Below are positions 7,593-16,399 of a DNA stretch of 64,000 nucleotides, piece after piece. The translations under genes were made by a program, and so were the position numbers. Below the pieces are notes generated by a model. That model ran no database searches. It had not been told where the DNA came from and was given only the letters and a program-made list of their open reading frames with translations. Numbering within the stretch: the first letter of the stretch is position 1; each line of letters begins with the position of its first letter. The stretch spans positions 1 through 64,000 of the forward strand of contig NZ_CP016447.1 of NCBI RefSeq assembly GCF_001714725.1, in the 5' to 3' direction. This DNA is from Acidovorax sp. RAC01 (lineage in GTDB: Bacteria; Pseudomonadota; Gammaproteobacteria; Burkholderiales; Burkholderiaceae_C).

Positions 7593-9107
7593 CTAATGAG
7601 CGTCGCCTTGCGCAATAAGCGCGTCCAGCACACCCGGCTCGAAGTGGGCGGCGACCCCGTGCGCCAGCCCGTCGAACACCGCCTCCAGCGTGGGCGCATC
7701 GGCACCAAACAGGGCTTTCACCACAGCAGGGTCTTCCAGCAGGCCGTGCAGGTACAGGCCCAGCACATTGCCCGCCCGGTTTTGCCAGGCAATGCCCGGG
7801 ATCACCTCGTGCGCCACGTCGCCCTTGGCGGCCATGGCAGGGTGCTGGGCCGTCTGGCCGTGGTGGATTTCGTAGCCGCTGACGGGCACACCGGCCAGCG
7901 CAGCCCACGCGCCCTGCACCGCGCCAAACTGCGCCTCGGTGCGCTGCACGGTCTTGGCCACTTCGAACGTGGTGACCAGAGGCAGCAGACCGAGCCCTGG
8001 CGCGTTGCCGTCGATGCCTGCGGTGTCGATCAGCGCCTCGCCCAGCATCTGCAGGCCGCCGCACACGCCCAGCACCGTGCCGCCCTGCGCTGCGTGCGCG
8101 GCAACGGCCTGGTCCAGCCCCTGCGCGCGCAGCCAGGCCAGGTCGGCCGCGGTGGATTTGGAGCCCGGTAGCACCACCCAGTCGCGCGCCTTCAGCCCCA
8201 CCAGGTCGGCCGGGCTGCGCGCCCACAGCAGGCGTACGCCAGGCACGTTTTTCAGGGGCTGGAATTCGTCGAGGTTGCTGATGCGCGGGTAGGCAATCAC
8301 GGCCACCGTCGTGTGTACCGCGCCGACAGCGGTGCTGCGGTCGTCAAATACACCGTCCTCCTCCGGTAGTCCGTGGCGCCACTGCATGGGAATGGTGGCC
8401 ACGGTAGGCACGCCCGTCAGCTCCTGCAGCATCTGCGGCGCGGGGGCGAGCAGGCTGGCGTCGCCGCGAAACTTGTTGAGCACAAAGCCCTGGATCAGCG
8501 CGCGCTCGTCCTCAGGCAGCAGCGCCCAGGTGCCGTACAGGTGGGCAAAGGCGCCGCCGCGGTCGATGTCGGTGACCAGCAGGCAGCGCGCATCGGCATG
8601 GCGGGCCACGCGCATGTTCACGATGTCGCTGGCGTGCAGGTTGATCTCTGCGGGCGAGCCAGCGCCTTCGATGACGACCACGTCGTTCTCGGCGCGCAGC
8701 GCATCCAGTGCGGCAGCGATCTGCGGCCACACCTTTTCGCTGCGGCCGCGCCAGGGCATGGCCGTGAGCTCGGCGCTCACCTGCCCCATCAGCACGACCT
8801 GGCTGTGGGTGTCGGCCTCGGGCTTGAGCAGCAGCGGGTTCATGCGGACCTCGGGCTCGGCACGCGCGGCCAGGGCCTGGAAGTACTGGGCCGAGCCAAT
8901 TTCACCCTGGCCGGTTGCGCTGGCCACCACCCGCGCGTTGTTGCTCATGTTCTGCGCCTTGAACGGCGCGACCTTGAGGCCCAGGTTGCTGTAGTAGCGG
9001 CACAGTGCGGTGGTGAGCCAGCTTTTTCCGGCGCCACTGGTGGTACCCAGCACCATCACGCAGCGGGCCAAGCCGGGGAGAGCCTTTGAACTGGAGATAT
9101 CAGTCAT
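7593..9107 (-). CDS. cobQ: cobyric acid synthase
   Basis: CobQ (CbiP) performs four ATP- and glutamine-dependent amidations on adenosylcobyrinate a,c-diamide to give adenosylcobyric acid. The start is the ATG before TDISSSKALPG, giving 504 residues. The N-terminal half has the P-loop-like LGTTSGAGKSWLTTALCRYY and the FKAQNMSNNA motif. The C-terminal class I glutamine amidotransferase domain has its nucleophile cysteine in GVCGGLQMLGEAL and the late histidine in GYEIHHG. It is separate from the large cob/btu operon and I see no riboswitch before it; only about 110 bases separate it from the RTX gene upstream on the same strand. A GTG/ATG start further upstream is possible but less protein-like. 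Confidence 0.96.
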   Translation of the reverse strand: MTDISSSKALPGLARCVMVLGTTSGAGKSWLTTALCRYYSNLGLKVAPFKAQNMSNNARVVASATGQGEIGSAQYFQALAARAEPEVRMNPLLLKPEADTHSQVVLMGQVSAELTAMPWRGRSEKVWPQIAAALDALRAENDVVVIEGAGSPAEINLHASDIVNMRVARHADARCLLVTDIDRGGAFAHLYGTWALLPEDERALIQGFVLNKFRGDASLLAPAPQMLQELTGVPTVATIPMQWRHGLPEEDGVFDDRSTAVGAVHTTVAVIAYPRISNLDEFQPLKNVPGVRLLWARSPADLVGLKARDWVVLPGSKSTAADLAWLRAQGLDQAVAAHAAQGGTVLGVCGGLQMLGEALIDTAGIDGNAPGLGLLPLVTTFEVAKTVQRTEAQFGAVQGAWAALAGVPVSGYEIHHGQTAQHPAMAAKGDVAHEVIPGIAWQNRAGNVLGLYLHGLLEDPAVVKALFGADAPTLEAVFDGLAHGVAAHFEPGVLDALIAQGDAH

Positions 9108-9221
9108 GGATAGGAAGATGGCCAAGCGGGTGCGCGCCCCGTTTGCCCACAGGGTAGCGAGCGTGGCAATGGCATTGGTGCCAGGCAATCAGCCAGGCGC
9201 AATGGCCCATTGCCAATATGC

Positions 9222-12089
9222 TCAGTCCACGATCAGTTTGTTGTTGTTGAGTAGCTGAGTGATGATCTGCTGGTCTGTCGTTGCGCCGCTGTACAGGGCT
9301 TGCAGGTCCACGCCCGTCAGCACAATTTGCTGGGTCTCCGAACCAGCGGTGTAAGCGCCGCTCACCACGTGGGAATCACTGCTGAATCCGCCGGTGTGGC
9401 TGACGTGAACAATGGTGTCGCCACCCGAAATCTCAAAGTGCAGGTAGTCGGCCAGGTTTCCCGCACCATTGCTGGGCCCCACAGCCTCGCCTTGCAACAG
9501 GTCCCGCAGGTGCAGTATGTCGCCACCGGAGAATACGGAGCCTGCAGCCGCAGTCGAAAAATTTTGAATCGTATCGATTGCCGGTGTGCCGGGCGCGCCT
9601 TGATCACCCAGGCTCCAGACAAAAACATCGACAACAGTATCGCCAGCTGCGCCGCCCGTCAGGGCGTCGTTGCCGGGGCCTCCGATCAGCATGTCGCTGC
9701 CCGCGCCGGCGTCGAGGCTGTCGTCGCCATCACCACCATACAGAATATCGGTACCGCCGCCACCGACTAAGGTGTCATCGCCCGCTCCGCCGTAGACCAG
9801 GTTATTGCCAGAGCCCGTGTTGATGATGTTGTTGCCACTGCCACCCACGATGAAGTCATTGGCGGAGGTGGCTGTGACATTGCCATTCTCAGTGGTCGTG
9901 AGGGAGACCGTGGTGTAGCTGACCCTGAGTGACGAGGTGCTGCTGACCGAGGCGGTGGCCCCTGTGCTGGTCTCGGTCGATGTCACCTGCACCGTGAGGG
10001 TGGTGGAAAGGGTGGTGTAGCTGCCTGGCAGGTTCAGCGTCAGATTGGGCAGGTCTGCCTCGGCAAACTGCCAGACACCGCCCCCGAGGTTGATCCCCGC
10101 GTTAAAACTGAGCCCGGTAGGAACCCCGCTGACGCGGATCGTCAGGGACTCCGACCCATCCGTATCCACGAGTCGGGTGGTGATGGGAAAACCCACACTT
10201 GTTCCACCTGTGCCCTGCGCAATCGCCAACAGCGCCTTTTGCACCACCAACGATGGCGCCGTCGCAGAGCCCACGTTCACGGTCACCGTACCGGGATTAC
10301 TGGCTGAGGAGCCATCCGTGATGGTGTACGTAAAACTTGCCGCACCCTCGAAGCCTGCCGTCGGTGTGAAAACCACATCACTGCCCACGATGGACACCGT
10401 TCCATTGACGGCTGACTGCACCGACAGCATGGCCAGGGAGTTGCCTTCCGCGTCGGTGTCGTTGGCGAGCAATGACGCTATGGGAATGCTTAGCGTCGCA
10501 TTGACTGCCGTGGTCCTGCTGTCCGCGACTGCTACCGGCGCGTCGTTGACCGGGCTGATGGTGATGCCTACCGTGGCAGTGTTGCCAGACACCGTCCCGT
10601 CGTTCGCGCGGTAAGAGAAGCTGTCACTGGTTGTTTCGCTCCCGTTGTGCGTGTAGCTGAAGGTTCCGTTGGCGTTCAACGTGAGCGATCCGTGCGCAGG
10701 ACCGCTGATCAGCACCGCCACCAGCGGGTTTGCATCGGCATCTGTGTCGTTCGCCAAGACGCTGGCGGCCCCGCCCACCAATGTCGTTGCGACACCCCCT
10801 TCGGCGACAGAAATTTGATCCGCTACTGTCACGGGGGCTTGGTTGGCGGCAGGCGTCACGGTGACGGATACCGTGGCGCTGGCAATCCCGCCCTTGCCAT
10901 CGGTGACGGTGTACGTGAAGCTGTCGCTTCCGCTGTAGCCCACGCTAGGGGTGTAGACAGGGTTGCCCGTGGCGCCGTCGATCACTACCGCACCGTTGGC
11001 TCCCTGGGTCACCGCCGTGACCGTCAGGGGATCGCTATCGGGGTCGGTGTCGTTACTGCGCACCGCCACCATGACAGAGCCCCCGGCATTGACCGTGGCA
11101 ACATCAGCCACGGCCACTGGCGGGCGGTTGGCAGCCTGCACGGTGGCCGTCAGCGTACTGCTGGCGCCAGTCTGGGTCGTGTAGGTGATGACGACCGGAT
11201 TGATGCCGGTGAACGGAGTGGCAGCGGTAAACGTGTACGAGCCGTCAGCCTGAATGGCGAAACTTCCCCATCCCGCCACGGAGGTGGTCAAGCCCGCTGC
11301 GGTTGGCATGAGGCTGCCGTTGACGCGGTAGCTTGCCACCAGCAAGGCACCATCGGCGTCCGTGTCATTGGTCAGGACATTACCGTTCGCCAGGATGCCT
11401 TCGACCACGTTGGCTACGTCGGCTCCCAACTGGCTGGGTTGACTGCCCTGGGTGGCGATTGCGGCGCTGGCACACAGCTGCGCCACATCGACCCAGCAAG
11501 CGGCGCCGGGATTAAGTGACGTCCCCACCGAGCAAGGAGTGCCCGGGCGGGCTGGCGTCACCGGAAGTGGCGATGGAATACCAAGCGGAAAACAGGTGTT
11601 CCATGCAGGCGTCGTGATGCTGCTTGCCCGCAGTGTGCCGGAAGACTGATTGGAAAACACCACAGGCAAAAAACCCAGCGGCTCGCCGCCAGCACCAAGG
11701 GACGTGGTCTGGACAGGAATAGCCACCGTTTCACCGCCCGCCTGGGTAAAGCTGCGTTGCAGTTCCTGCAACTGAGCCAAAACCTCGTCACCCCAAAACA
11801 CAAGCGATCCACCGCCCGCCAAAAGCGCTGCGGCGAACCAGCTACGCAGCACCGACGGCGCAATGAAGCCCTTGCGAATGCACCAGGCCGTCAGTGCGCA
11901 AATACCCAGTGCAGCCAGGAGCAGGCCCAGCGGACGGTCGACGGGAATGGCTACGGCGGCAGCCATTGGAGCCACCACGATGACCTGAGCGTACGCCGAG
12001 GGCAGCGCCAGGGTAGCGAGCACAAGCAATAGGACAAGACGCTGTGCGCGGAAGCGGGTGGCGGGGCGCTTAGGAAACGTTTTTGACAT
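9222..12089 (-). CDS. RTX-type secreted protein with cadherin/VCBS-like repeats and an N-terminal membrane module
   Basis: The product has 955 residues. A signal peptide ends near residue 34 (ALPSAYA). Residues 50-105 hold two hydrophobic segments, the first followed by a basic IRKG, resembling an IPTL-type exosortase sorting signal placed near the N-terminus. A cysteine-containing domain follows (C166, C186, C198, C206). From about 225 to 612 are four Ig/cadherin-like repeats, each with an NDTDADG or NDTDPDSD calcium motif. Residues 748-815 are glycine-rich RTX repeats (GGAGDDTLVGG, GGDGDDSLDAG), and the end resembles the VCA0849-type type I secretion target (GGDILHLRDLLQGE). It is probably a calcium-dependent surface adhesin. 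No secretion ATPase or exosortase gene is nearby. The exosortase (midcut-by-XrtH) reading is inference. Confidence 0.82.
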   Translation of the reverse strand: MSKTFPKRPATRFRAQRLVLLLVLATLALPSAYAQVIVVAPMAAAVAIPVDRPLGLLLAALGICALTAWCIRKGFIAPSVLRSWFAAALLAGGGSLVFWGDEVLAQLQELQRSFTQAGGETVAIPVQTTSLGAGGEPLGFLPVVFSNQSSGTLRASSITTPAWNTCFPLGIPSPLPVTPARPGTPCSVGTSLNPGAACWVDVAQLCASAAIATQGSQPSQLGADVANVVEGILANGNVLTNDTDADGALLVASYRVNGSLMPTAAGLTTSVAGWGSFAIQADGSYTFTAATPFTGINPVVITYTTQTGASSTLTATVQAANRPPVAVADVATVNAGGSVMVAVRSNDTDPDSDPLTVTAVTQGANGAVVIDGATGNPVYTPSVGYSGSDSFTYTVTDGKGGIASATVSVTVTPAANQAPVTVADQISVAEGGVATTLVGGAASVLANDTDADANPLVAVLISGPAHGSLTLNANGTFSYTHNGSETTSDSFSYRANDGTVSGNTATVGITISPVNDAPVAVADSRTTAVNATLSIPIASLLANDTDAEGNSLAMLSVQSAVNGTVSIVGSDVVFTPTAGFEGAASFTYTITDGSSASNPGTVTVNVGSATAPSLVVQKALLAIAQGTGGTSVGFPITTRLVDTDGSESLTIRVSGVPTGLSFNAGINLGGGVWQFAEADLPNLTLNLPGSYTTLSTTLTVQVTSTETSTGATASVSSTSSLRVSYTTVSLTTTENGNVTATSANDFIVGGSGNNIINTGSGNNLVYGGAGDDTLVGGGGTDILYGGDGDDSLDAGAGSDMLIGGPGNDALTGGAAGDTVVDVFVWSLGDQGAPGTPAIDTIQNFSTAAAGSVFSGGDILHLRDLLQGEAVGPSNGAGNLADYLHFEISGGDTIVHVSHTGGFSSDSHVVSGAYTAGSETQQIVLTGVDLQALYSGATTDQQIITQLLNNNKLIVD

Positions 12090-12426
12090 GCAATTTCAGG
12101 GGACGAGGACGGCGCAGGGACAGCCCGCTGGCATCTGGCCAATGTTCAACCAATGGCTCCAATCGACAAAATTATCAGCGACCCGCGCGGTCGCCTGTCT
12201 GGACAGGGCTGCGCAGCGGGCACGGCCGCCTGTATAGCAGGAAGACTGCCAGCAAGTGCAGGGCAAGGTCTGCTCGGCAAGCCCCGGGACGCGCGCAGGT
12301 GCTGAGGCTTCCCGCCCCCAGGCACAGGGATTGGCCAGGGCAGCTTCCTGGGCAGGTCGCGCCATGGCGCGGTTGCAGCATCTTGGGGATATTCATGGAA
12401 TGCGCCGGTGCAAATGACTGCCGCAA
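12090..12426. other. intergenic region, no gene seen
   Basis: This stretch of 337 bases holds the promoter region of the RTX gene and the 3' side of the DUF3037 gene. I see no ORF with coding character, no RNA gene and no clear terminator hairpin. Confidence 0.5.
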
Positions 12427-12831
12427 TCAACGCAGTAGCGACGGCAGCGGCAGCACCATGCGCTGCATGACATGCACGAGCGCGGCGGCGGGGTCGGTGC
12501 AGCGGCCGGTGTGCACGGGCGATGTCTGGATGACCGCACTGCGCCGGGCCGTGAGCCAGTGAAAGCGTGCGCGGTACGGCAGCTGCGCAATGGGTCCGCA
12601 GGCTGCATCGCCCGCGCAGATGGACACGATGGCCGCGAGATGCCGGCGCACGGTGTCGACGTCGGCGGCCGGGTCCAGCGCGAGCAGACGGGCCTCATCC
12701 AGCGCGACCGCGGCCTGAAGGAAACCGCTGCGCTGGCACGAAAGAATCACACCGGCGTTGATGAACTCCTCGCGCTCCACGCGGGGCACCACGCGCACGA
12801 TGGCGTAGTCGTACACATCATGCGCGTCCAT
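12427..12831 (-). CDS. DUF3037 family protein
   Basis: The 134-residue protein begins MDAHDVYDYAIVRVVPRVER, and YDYAIVRVVP..EREEFINAGVIL is the DUF3037 signature. The function is unknown; members are commonly found next to HipA-like kinases. The ATG overlaps the 3' end of the upstream HipA-like gene by 14 bases, so translation is probably coupled and the two products may work together. It is the last gene of the minus-strand run that starts at btuB. Confidence 0.82.
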   Translation of the reverse strand: MDAHDVYDYAIVRVVPRVEREEFINAGVILSCQRSGFLQAAVALDEARLLALDPAADVDTVRRHLAAIVSICAGDAACGPIAQLPYRARFHWLTARRSAVIQTSPVHTGRCTDPAAALVHVMQRMVLPLPSLLR

Positions 12832-13612
12832 GCACAGCCTCCTGCAGTGCAGCCAGCCAGACGTCACGGCCGGCGATGCGAGCGGTGAAATTGTCCACAT
12901 AGGCCTGCCGGTGAGCAGCCGGTGTGGTCAGGGGGCCGTCGGCATGGTCTGCCGCGGCCTGCTGCAAAAACTCGTCGGGCACGTTGGCCAGCACCGCGTG
13001 AAGCACGCCGGGTGCAAGGCGCCCTGCCAGCTCGCGATCCACATCGGCCAGCTCCGTGGCCTGCGCCAGCAGCACATGTTCGAAGATGGGCGCAAACGGC
13101 TTGGCGGGCTGCGCCACTGTGCCGTTCCAGGCGTGGTGAAACGTGAGCGCCGCACCGTGGTCGATGAGCCAGGGCTGGCGGTGCCACACCAGCAGGTTGG
13201 TGTTGCGCGCCGAGCGGTCAACGTTGCCCACCAGCGTGTCGAACCACACCAGGCGCGAGGCGAAGTCGCTGGTCACCACATCCACCGCCGGGTCGAAGTT
13301 GAGCGCGCCCGAAAGGTAGTCCATGGCCACGTTCAGGCCGGCGCTGGCGCGCACCAGGTCCTGGATCTCGGGGTCGGGCTCGGTCTGGGCCAGGGCGGGG
13401 TCGAGCTGTGCCAGCACAATCTCGGGCACCGGCAGGCCCAGCGCGCGGGCGATGCCGCCGGCAATGATCTCGGCCATGAGGGCGCGCACACCCTGCCCTG
13501 CGCCGCGAAACTTGAGCACATACACGCCCAGGTCGTCGCCTTCGACCACGGCGGGCATGGAGCCGCCTTCACGCAGCGGCGTGACGTAGCGGTTGACGGT
13601 GATGGTTCGCAA
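12818..13612 (-). CDS. HipA-like kinase-domain protein
   Basis: The product has 264 residues. I place the start at a TTG, because GAGGAG lies seven bases upstream and the protein begins with RTITVNRYVTPLREGGSMPA, typical of the short HipA_2-like group. No good ATG gives that N-terminus. Motifs include a nucleotide-binding-like YVLKFRGAGQG and a catalytic NVDRSARNTNLLV followed by WLIDHGAAL (the HipA D..N plus IDHG pattern). The HipB antitoxin partner and the N-terminal HipA domain are absent, so this is not a classical hipBA toxin. It is 11 bases downstream of cobC and overlaps the DUF3037 gene. Kinase activity and substrate are inferred only. Confidence 0.8.
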   Translation of the reverse strand: MRTITVNRYVTPLREGGSMPAVVEGDDLGVYVLKFRGAGQGVRALMAEIIAGGIARALGLPVPEIVLAQLDPALAQTEPDPEIQDLVRASAGLNVAMDYLSGALNFDPAVDVVTSDFASRLVWFDTLVGNVDRSARNTNLLVWHRQPWLIDHGAALTFHHAWNGTVAQPAKPFAPIFEHVLLAQATELADVDRELAGRLAPGVLHAVLANVPDEFLQQAAADHADGPLTTPAAHRQAYVDNFTARIAGRDVWLAALQEAVHGRA

Positions 13613-13623
13613 TGCGTTGCTCC

Positions 13624-14754
13624 TCAAGGGTTTGCCGGTGCCGCCGGGATGGCGCGCCCACCGCGCAGGGCCAGCCATGCGGTACGGAGCGCATCTTGCG
13701 CCTGCGGGGCCAGCACCCCCAGGCGTACCGAGCCGGGCAGGCCGAACGATGTGCAGTCGCGCAGCTTGATGCCCGCCTGGCGTAGCACCACCAGCCGGGC
13801 CTGCAGCGCAGCGAGGTCGCCTGCGGTATCCGGCTGTGCACAGAAATAGTTGGCCAGGCTGCCCGAGTGGATGGCCCAGCCCAGGTCGATGCACAGCGCC
13901 TGCTGGCGTGACTTCCAGCTGCGCAAGGTCTCAAGGCTGTACACCAGCCAGCGCTGCACCACCGGGTCCAGCCAGGCCTGCAGCAAGGCTACGCCGTGCG
14001 CGCCCACCGGCCACGCAGGCGCCAGCGCATTCAGCCGCTCCACCCAGGGGGCCGCGGCGGACGGTGCGATGGCATACGCCGCCCGCACGCCCGTCATGCC
14101 CAACGCTTTGTTGGGGCTCCAGAGTTGCCAGGCATCGGCGGGAAGATCAGCGCGGGGCACGCCGGTCCACGCGCCAGGTCCCTCCAGCCGCAGCGGGGCG
14201 TAGGCGCAGTCCACCACGCGCAGGTGCGGCTGCTCGGCCGGCAAGCTGTCGCGCGCTTGGGAGGATGGCACGGCAGCCCACAGCGGCAGGGCCGGGTCGG
14301 GCAAACCCAGCGGGCTTGAGGGCTCACAGGCCCACTGCAGCGGTGCCCGCGCCGGGCCGCTGCGTGGCGGCTGCACTTCCATCCCCCGCGCCAGGGCAGC
14401 GCGGGCGTATTCGCCAAAGCCGTGCAGCGGCACCTGCACCGCACGCGCGCCCTGCTGCGCTGCCAGGGCGGTGATGCGGTGGATGAATTCACTGGCGCTG
14501 GCCGCCAGCACCACGCGGGCAGGCGGCACGCCGTGGAAGGCGCCCAGCGCCTCGCGCAGCGCGGTGTAAGCCGGATCCGGGTAGTAGCAGGGGTCGGCCG
14601 CGCGCACCGCCCGCAGTGCTTCATCGCAGGGGCCCGCGGCGTTGCGGTTGGTGGAGAAATCATGGTGCGGCACACCGGCGGCATCCGCACCGCCGTGCTC
14701 TGCGGCCAGCGCGGGCAGCGGTGCTGCGGCGTGCAGCAGGGTGGGCCGTGTCAT
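13624..14754 (-). CDS. cobC: threonine-phosphate decarboxylase-like PLP enzyme (CobC)
   Basis: This PLP-dependent enzyme of the histidinol-phosphate aminotransferase fold makes (R)-1-amino-2-propanol phosphate, the linker that CobD attaches to cobyric acid. It has 376 residues. The ATG before TRPTLLHAA overlaps the cobD stop (ATGA). Visible features are HHDFSTNRNAAGP near the N-terminus, YYPDPAYTALREALG, and the Schiff-base lysine in LWSPNKALGMTGVRAAY. It sits in the cob operon between cobD and the HipA-like gene. Assignment as CobC rather than a generic aminotransferase rests on this context and the N-terminal motif. Confidence 0.9.
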   Translation of the reverse strand: MTRPTLLHAAAPLPALAAEHGGADAAGVPHHDFSTNRNAAGPCDEALRAVRAADPCYYPDPAYTALREALGAFHGVPPARVVLAASASEFIHRITALAAQQGARAVQVPLHGFGEYARAALARGMEVQPPRSGPARAPLQWACEPSSPLGLPDPALPLWAAVPSSQARDSLPAEQPHLRVVDCAYAPLRLEGPGAWTGVPRADLPADAWQLWSPNKALGMTGVRAAYAIAPSAAAPWVERLNALAPAWPVGAHGVALLQAWLDPVVQRWLVYSLETLRSWKSRQQALCIDLGWAIHSGSLANYFCAQPDTAGDLAALQARLVVLRQAGIKLRDCTSFGLPGSVRLGVLAPQAQDALRTAWLALRGGRAIPAAPANP

Positions 14755-15809
14755 CCCAGCGCCCTGCCCGCCAGCAGCAACGCCACCGTCAACGCCAACC
14801 CCTGCAGCGCGGCCAGCAGGGGCAGCAGGGCCGCCAACGCAACCCGCGCCACGCGCACCGCGCGCTGCAGGTCGGCAGGCCCGGGCACCCGGCCATGGCC
14901 GTGCAGCACGTACACGCCGGGTTTGGCCAGGCGCACACCCAGCGCCAGCGCCATGGCCGCCATGGGCCAGCCGCTGTTGGGCGATGGCGTCTTGCGGGCC
15001 TCGTGCAGCAGCGGGCGCAGCGGCAGGCCGCAGGCCGCCAGCGCCAGCAGTGCGGCCGTGATGCGGGCAGGCACCCACGAGAGCACGTCATCGGCCCTTG
15101 CAGCCCATTTGCCAGCCCATTGCCAGTAGCGCCCGCCGCGCACGCCGGGGTAGCCCCACATGGCGTCGGCCGTATTGGCAAAGCGGTAGAGCGCCGCGCC
15201 GGGCAGGCCCGCCAGCGCAAACCAGAACAGCGGCGCCACCACCGAGTCGTTGAGGTTCTCGGCCAGCGATTCGATGGCCGACTCGCGCACCTCGCCGGCG
15301 CTCAGCGCCGATACGTCGCGACTGACCAACCGGGCGAGCTGCGTGCGCCCGGCCTCCAGCGACTGGCCCAGGGCCGCCTCCACCGCCAGCACCTCGTCGC
15401 GCAGCATGCGCCAGGCCAGCAGCGGCTTGAGCGCCAGCGCCAGCAGCACCGCTGCCAGCGCACCGGGCACCACGGACAGCACCGCCTGCGCCAGACCAAA
15501 CGCTATGCAAACAATAGCTGCCAAGGCAATCCAGACAAGCGCTGAGCGCCAAAAAAGCCCCCAATCCCGTTGCGCTGCGGGCTCCTGCGGGTGGCAAGCC
15601 ACGGGGGCCAGCCGGTCGCCCCACCACTGCAAGGCGCGCCCCATCCACACCACCGGGTGCCAGCGCAGCGGCGGCTCGCCCCAGCGGTGGTCCACGCACA
15701 GCGCAAGCGCGGGCACGCACAGCAGCGCTGCCAGCGCCCACCAGGGCTGGTCCGCCAGCCACAAGGGCAAGGGCATGGGCCACGGTGCCATGGCAGCTGC
15801 AAACTCCAT
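14751..15809 (-). CDS. cobD: adenosylcobinamide-phosphate synthase
   Basis: CobD (CbiB) is an inner-membrane enzyme joining aminopropanol (phosphate) to cobyric acid. The 352 residues include several membrane spans and the family motifs DHRWGEPPLRWHPVVWMGR, ESLAENLNDSVVAPLFWF and YRFANTADAMWGY. Its start shares one base with the cobO stop (TGATG) and its end overlaps the cobC start, so these three are translationally coupled. Residues WIALAAIVCIAFGLAQ near position 97 are encoded across a copy of the dispersed repeat (15500-15560), which falls in a membrane segment and leaves the frame intact. Confidence 0.94.
   Translation of the reverse strand: MEFAAAMAPWPMPLPLWLADQPWWALAALLCVPALALCVDHRWGEPPLRWHPVVWMGRALQWWGDRLAPVACHPQEPAAQRDWGLFWRSALVWIALAAIVCIAFGLAQAVLSVVPGALAAVLLALALKPLLAWRMLRDEVLAVEAALGQSLEAGRTQLARLVSRDVSALSAGEVRESAIESLAENLNDSVVAPLFWFALAGLPGAALYRFANTADAMWGYPGVRGGRYWQWAGKWAARADDVLSWVPARITAALLALAACGLPLRPLLHEARKTPSPNSGWPMAAMALALGVRLAKPGVYVLHGHGRVPGPADLQRAVRVARVALAALLPLLAALQGLALTVALLLAGRALG
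15500..15560 (+). repeat. dispersed repeat, copy 2 (inside cobD)
   Basis: On the plus strand this copy reads GCTATGCAAACAATAGCTGCC, continues with GGCAATCCAGACAAGCGCTG and ends GCGCCAAAAAAG. It matches the window-wide pattern of ATAGC followed after about 20 bases by AAGCGCT and GCC. It is antisense to cobD and kept in frame. Confidence 0.6.
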
Positions 15810-16378
15810 CAGTCTTCAATGCCCCGCTGCGCCGGAACGCCCGCCTTGAATGCGTGCTTGACCATCTGCATCTCGGTCACGGTGTCGGCCAGCTCGATGA
15901 TTTCGGGCGGGCAGCGGCGGCCCGTCAGGCACACATGCACATCCTTGGGCCGCTCGCGCAGCGTCTGCAGCACGCCGTCGAGCGGCAGCCAGCCGTAGAT
16001 CAGCGGGTAGGTGATCTCGTCAAGCACCACCAGAAAATGCTCGCCCGACAGGATGGCGGCGCGCGCCTTCTCCCAGCCGTCGCGCGCCAGCTGGGCCGAG
16101 TGCTCCAGGTCCTGGCTCTTCCAGCTGAAGCCGTCGCCCAGGCCTTCGATGGGGATGCCCAGTTTTTCAAACGTGCGGTGCTCGCCAAAGCGGGCCGTCG
16201 GCACTTTCATGAACTGGAAGATCTTCACGGCCTTGCCGCGCCCGTGGGCGCGCAGCGCCAGGCCAAACGCCGCCGTGCTCTTGCCCTTGCCGTCACCGGT
16301 GTTCACGATGATGAGGCCGCGGCGCTCGCCCTCGGGCTTTTCGTAGCGCTTTTCGGTGGGTGCGGATTCGAGTTGCAT
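15809..16378 (-). CDS. cobO: cob(I)yrinic acid a,c-diamide adenosyltransferase
   Basis: CobO (CobA/BtuR type) attaches the 5'-deoxyadenosyl ligand from ATP to reduced corrinoids, for synthesis and for salvage of imported corrinoids. The 189-residue protein has the P-loop [14 protein letters not shown] at 26-39, the [12 protein letters not shown] segment, [15 protein letters not shown] and [12 protein letters not shown], all typical. It follows btuD by 21 bases and its stop overlaps the cobD start by one base. Confidence 0.96.
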   Translation of the reverse strand: MQLESAPTEKRYEKPEGERRGLIIVNTGDGKGKSTAAFGLALRAHGRGKAVKIFQFMKVPTARFGEHRTFEKLGIPIEGLGDGFSWKSQDLEHSAQLARDGWEKARAAILSGEHFLVVLDEITYPLIYGWLPLDGVLQTLRERPKDVHVCLTGRRCPPEIIELADTVTEMQMVKHAFKAGVPAQRGIED

Positions 16379-16399
16379 GGGATTCCTTCGAGAGACGTT

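Noticed and set aside
12818..13894. Longer version of the HipA-like ORF starting inside cobC
   Set aside because: The extra N-terminal residues are out-of-frame cobC; the TTG at 13612 has a GAGGAG site and gives a family-like N-terminus.
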